The position numbers and the translations under genes are program-made. A DNA stretch of 64,000 nucleotides, taken from assembly GCA_018713745.1 (NCBI GenBank), contig DVOH01000024.1, positions 1-64,000 on the forward strand. Reading direction: 5' to 3'. Positions 60,944 to 64,000 of the stretch are shown in pieces (positions within the stretch are counted from its first letter, which is position 1; every line of letters begins with the position of its first letter). The notes beneath the pieces were generated by a model. The model saw only the letters and a program-made list of their open reading frames with translations, was not told the DNA's origin and searched no databases. The DNA is from Candidatus Stercoripulliclostridium merdipullorum. Lineage in GTDB: Bacteria; Bacillota; Clostridia; Christensenellales; DTU072.

Positions 60944-61788
60944 TGGTAGGCATCAAGTTCCGTACGGGACAAAAAGTATACTATTTCGACCCTGCGGGAG
61001 AAGAGTTCAAAGAGGGCGACAGCGCGATTCTGGAGACGGCGCGCGGCATCGAATACGGCAAAGTTGCTTTCGGCAACCGCGAGGTCGACGACAAAGAGGT
61101 TGTACCGCCCTTAAAACCCGTGATCCGCAAGGCGACGCCGAAGGACGACGAACAGCATCGGCGCAATATCGCCGATCGCGAGAGACTGATGGACGGTGCA
61201 ATCAAGCGCGTTGCCGCGCACGAACTGCCGATGAAGATCGTCGACGCCGAATACACCTTCGACCGTTCCAAAGTGATCATTTATTTCACGGCGGAAAACC
61301 GTATCGACTTCCGCGAACTGGTCAAAGATCTTGCCGCGCTGTTTCGGGTACGGATCGAGCTCAGGCAGATTTACGAGCGGGACGATATCAAGCTGCGCGG
61401 TGCGTTGGCTTCGTGCGGCAGACCGTGCTGTTGCATCACGCATCTCCAGAATTACGACAAAGTCAGCATCAAAATGGCAAAGGTGCAGGGCTTGAGCCTC
61501 AACCCCGGCAAAATCAGCGGATGTTGCGGCAAGCTGATGTGCTGTCTGCGTTACGAAAACGACTATTACCAAGAAACGTTCAAAAAAATGCCCAAGATCA
61601 ACTCGACCGTCACGACGCCCGAGGGAGAGGGGACGGCGACGGCGCACAATATGCTGAAGCAAACGGTCCGAGTCCGTCTGAACAAAGGGGACGGCAGTAC
61701 GGAGATCAAAGATTTCCCGCTGGAAGAACTGCGGTTCCGCAAAGCGCAGCAAGGGGGCGGCAAGAAAGAGGAAGAAGCCGAAGAATAA
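60934..61788 (+). CDS. ricT: PSP1-domain protein RicT (YaaT)
   Basis: 'VGIKFRTGQKVYYFDP', 'YERDDIKLRGALASCGRPCCC', 'GLSLNPGKISGCCGKLMCCLRYE'. Confidence 0.94.
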   Translation: MAIVVGIKFRTGQKVYYFDPAGEEFKEGDSAILETARGIEYGKVAFGNREVDDKEVVPPLKPVIRKATPKDDEQHRRNIADRERLMDGAIKRVAAHELPMKIVDAEYTFDRSKVIIYFTAENRIDFRELVKDLAALFRVRIELRQIYERDDIKLRGALASCGRPCCCITHLQNYDKVSIKMAKVQGLSLNPGKISGCCGKLMCCLRYENDYYQETFKKMPKINSTVTTPEGEGTATAHNMLKQTVRVRLNKGDGSTEIKDFPLEELRFRKAQQGGGKKEEEAEE

Positions 61789-61860
61789 TCAAAGTCTTGA
61801 CAAATCCCGGGGGCAATGCTAATATAATGATAACACCACTCAATTAAAAGGAGAACAACT

Positions 61861-62034
61861 ATGGCTTATGTAATCAATCAGGACACCTGTGTCGGTTGCG
61901 GCACTTGTGAAGGCGAATGCCCCGTATCGGCGATTTCCGCGAACGGCGATAAATATGCAATCGACGCAAGCGCTTGCATCGACTGCGGTTCGTGTGCCGG
62001 CGTCTGCCCCACCGAAGCGATCAGCGCCGAATAA
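61861..62034 (+). CDS. 2[4Fe-4S] ferredoxin (57 aa; below ORF-track cutoff)
   Basis: Translated directly: MAYVINQDTCVGCGTCEGECPVSAISANGDKYAIDASACIDCGSCAGVCPTEAISAE; two CxxCxxCxxxCP clusters; AAGGAG SD. Confidence 0.95.
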   Translation: MAYVINQDTCVGCGTCEGECPVSAISANGDKYAIDASACIDCGSCAGVCPTEAISAE

Positions 62035-62054
62035 TCGGTTTTGTTCGATCCGAC

Positions 62055-62084
62055 AAAAATGCGCCCCGACGGGTCGCATTTTTT
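62055..62084 (+). terminator. Intrinsic terminator after ferredoxin
   Basis: AAAAATGCG-C-CCC-GAC-GGG-T-CGCATTTTTT. Confidence 0.85.
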
Positions 62085-64000
62085 AGTTTTAGGAGAAAGC
62101 GGGGATCCCGTTGCCTTTCCCGTGACGGAAGAGCGGTTTTCCGCGGCGCTGCAAAGCGGTGATCTCGACGGCATTTGTCGCGCCTACGAAAAAGGTTGCG
62201 AGGCGCGTCGTCGCGCGTACAATACGGACAAGTGGCGGCATCGCAAAATTCCGCCCGAAGCCGTCGCAACCGTGACCCAGCTGTTCACTCCCGAAAGTCT
62301 TGCCGATTATATTGCGGCAAATGCCTGTCGCACGCAGACAAATATTGCCGATTCGCCGTTTGTCGATTGCGGGAGCAACGGTTCGACTTGCGGCAAAGGG
62401 GCGGTATCGCTGCTCGATCCCGCCGTCGGGTGCGGGATGCTGATGCACGCCGCGGCAAAGGCGTTGTTCGGGACGCCTTCTTGCATCACGGACGAAATCC
62501 GCCGTTGGGTCGGCGCGCATTGGGTGGGTTTCGACATCGACCCGGGCGCGGCATCCGTCGCCATGCGGTGGATGAAGGAGTACTGGGGACTTTGCCCCCG
62601 CTTTTATGTACTTTGCAAACCGACGGAAGAGTATCTCGAAGCGTTACGAGTTGCCGCACCGACACTGGCGGAACCCCTGCAGAGCGTAGGAATTGCGGGT
62701 GCGCTGAGTCGCTTGTCACTCGGGGACTTCGACGGGGTCGAAGTGGGGGAGAACGTTCGGGCGGAGCATTATGCCTTTTCGGAAGCCGCGCGCGCTTTGT
62801 CTTGCCGCTATGACGTCGTGCTGGTCAATCCGCCGTATCTTTCTTCTTCCGATTATCCCGATGCCCTCCGCGCTTTTTTGCAAAAGGAATATCCCGATTT
62901 CCGACGCGATCTTGCGGGTGCGTTTCTTGCCCGCGCCGTCGATTGGCTTTGTGCCGACGGCGCCCTCGGCGTCGTCTGTCCCTACGGAATCCTGACGATC
63001 AAGCAGTTTGCGCCGGTCAGAAAACTTCTTTTGCGTGAGACGACGTTTGTCACGCTGACGCAGTTGCAGGTGACGAGCTATCGGCGCGCCGTCGTAGGGC
63101 TTGCCGCTTTTGTCGTCCTGAACGGGCGGAATCGGAGTTCCAAAGGAAGTTTTTTACTGATTCCCGATCGCCGCGGTATCTCGGAGCGCCTCCGATCGAT
63201 TTGCCGATCGCCCGACAGTCCTTATCGGTTTTCGGTCGGGCAGGAGCGATTTGAGGCGACGCCCAATCAGGCGATGCTGTTTTCGCTTTCGCCCGCAGCA
63301 TTCGACTGCTATCGGGGCGCGCGTCTCTCCGACGTCATGGAGATTCGGCAGGGGCTTGCGACCGGCAACAACGCCGCATTTCTCCGTCCGGCGTCCGAGG
63401 TTCCCGCCGACCGGATTGCCGATGCCGTCAGCATCGAGGACTTCGATCGGCAGGGGTTGCCGTACGCACGCTATCTCAAAGGGGGTAGGTTTCGCAAGTG
63501 GTACGGCAATTTCGATTACGTCATCCGATTTGACCCGGAAGCGCGCGCACGCCTTGCCGAGAGCGGCAACCGTATGCCGTCGCGGCAATATTATTTCAAA
63601 CCCTGCATTACCTGGACGCTGGTTTCGTCCAAAGGCGTTTTCGGCGCGCGTCTTGCCGAAGGCTGTGTGTTCGACGTCGGCGGTTCGTGCGGATTCGTCA
63701 AAGACGGGCATGATCGTCTGGTCGTACTCGCTTATCTTTGCAGCAAGGTGGCAACCTATTTTCTCAATGCCCAAAATCCCACCGCAAACGTACAGGTCGG
63801 CGATCTTAAGGCGCTTCCGTACCTTCCCCCCGATCCCGCCCTGGCGGCAAAACTTCACGATCTTGCCGCCCGTTGCGTTGCGGTCGCCCGCGACGATTGG
63901 CAGGATTATGCCGCCAACGTTTCGGTGCCGCCCGAAGTCCATCGGGCACGATTTTCGGCACTGAAAGAAGCCGAAACCGAGATCAACCGCTTATTGATTG
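62059..64000 (+). CDS. PglX/Eco57I-like adenine-specific DNA methyltransferase, truncated by window end (start uncertain: ATG 62059 or GTG 62122)
   Basis: Frame translated by hand, open to 64000: 'ATVTQLFTPESLADYIAANAC', motif I 'LLDPAVGCGMLMHAAA', 'WVGFDIDP', motif IV 'VVLVNPPYLSS', 'GGRFRKWYGNFDYVIRF', 'YYFKPCITWTLVSS', 'NPTANVQVGDLKALPYLPP'. Not in ORF track because no stop occurs inside the window. Confidence 0.88.
   Translation, partial: MRPDGSHFLVLGESGDPVAFPVTEERFSAALQSGDLDGICRAYEKGCEARRRAYNTDKWRHRKIPPEAVATVTQLFTPESLADYIAANACRTQTNIADSPFVDCGSNGSTCGKGAVSLLDPAVGCGMLMHAAAKALFGTPSCITDEIRRWVGAHWVGFDIDPGAASVAMRWMKEYWGLCPRFYVLCKPTEEYLEALRVAAPTLAEPLQSVGIAGALSRLSLGDFDGVEVGENVRAEHYAFSEAARALSCRYDVVLVNPPYLSSSDYPDALRAFLQKEYPDFRRDLAGAFLARAVDWLCADGALGVVCPYGILTIKQFAPVRKLLLRETTFVTLTQLQVTSYRRAVVGLAAFVVLNGRNRSSKGSFLLIPDRRGISERLRSICRSPDSPYRFSVGQERFEATPNQAMLFSLSPAAFDCYRGARLSDVMEIRQGLATGNNAAFLRPASEVPADRIADAVSIEDFDRQGLPYARYLKGGRFRKWYGNFDYVIRFDPEARARLAESGNRMPSRQYYFKPCITWTLVSSKGVFGARLAEGCVFDVGGSCGFVKDGHDRLVVLAYLCSKVATYFLNAQNPTANVQVGDLKALPYLPPDPALAAKLHDLAARCVAVARDDWQDYAANVSVPPEVHRARFSALKEAETEINRLLI

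Noticed and set aside
62175-62813. 212-aa ORF in the methyltransferase region
   Set aside because: Out of frame; the adjacent frame carries the methyltransferase motifs and is open to 64000.

Overview
64 kb of a moderately GC-rich bacterial chromosome. Gene content (PyrR-type pyr operon, DnaD/DnaI, RicT, yaaO-tmk-holB-ricT synteny) points to a Firmicutes/Clostridia-like lineage; this placement is inference. Most of the window is core metabolism: a complete UMP operon (pyrR-B-C-F-carA-carB-K-D-E), an arginine cluster (argG-C-J-B-D-F), a partial myo-inositol cluster (GPH transporter-iolB-D-E-G), prfB, secA, mfd, a DnaD/DnaI pair, greA-lysS, and tmk-holB-ricT-ferredoxin. The most unusual items are: (1) a 1129-aa SbcC/Rad50-shaped protein at 50457-53846 with a CPVC zinc hook at its exact centre but with Walker A, Q-loop and ABC-signature positions apparently lost; (2) a PglX (BREX)-like adenine methyltransferase running off the right edge, missing from the ORF track, sitting directly after conserved housekeeping genes; (3) a perfect-consensus sigma-A-type promoter with an operator dyad in its spacer, divergent from an XRE regulator and driving only about 80 nt to a strong terminator (candidate sRNA); (4) a PyrR-box-like motif over the pyrR ribosome-binding site plus a terminator between pyrR and pyrB. 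Many long antisense ORFs in the track look like codon-bias artefacts and were rejected. All family calls come from reading motifs by eye; no database search was run.
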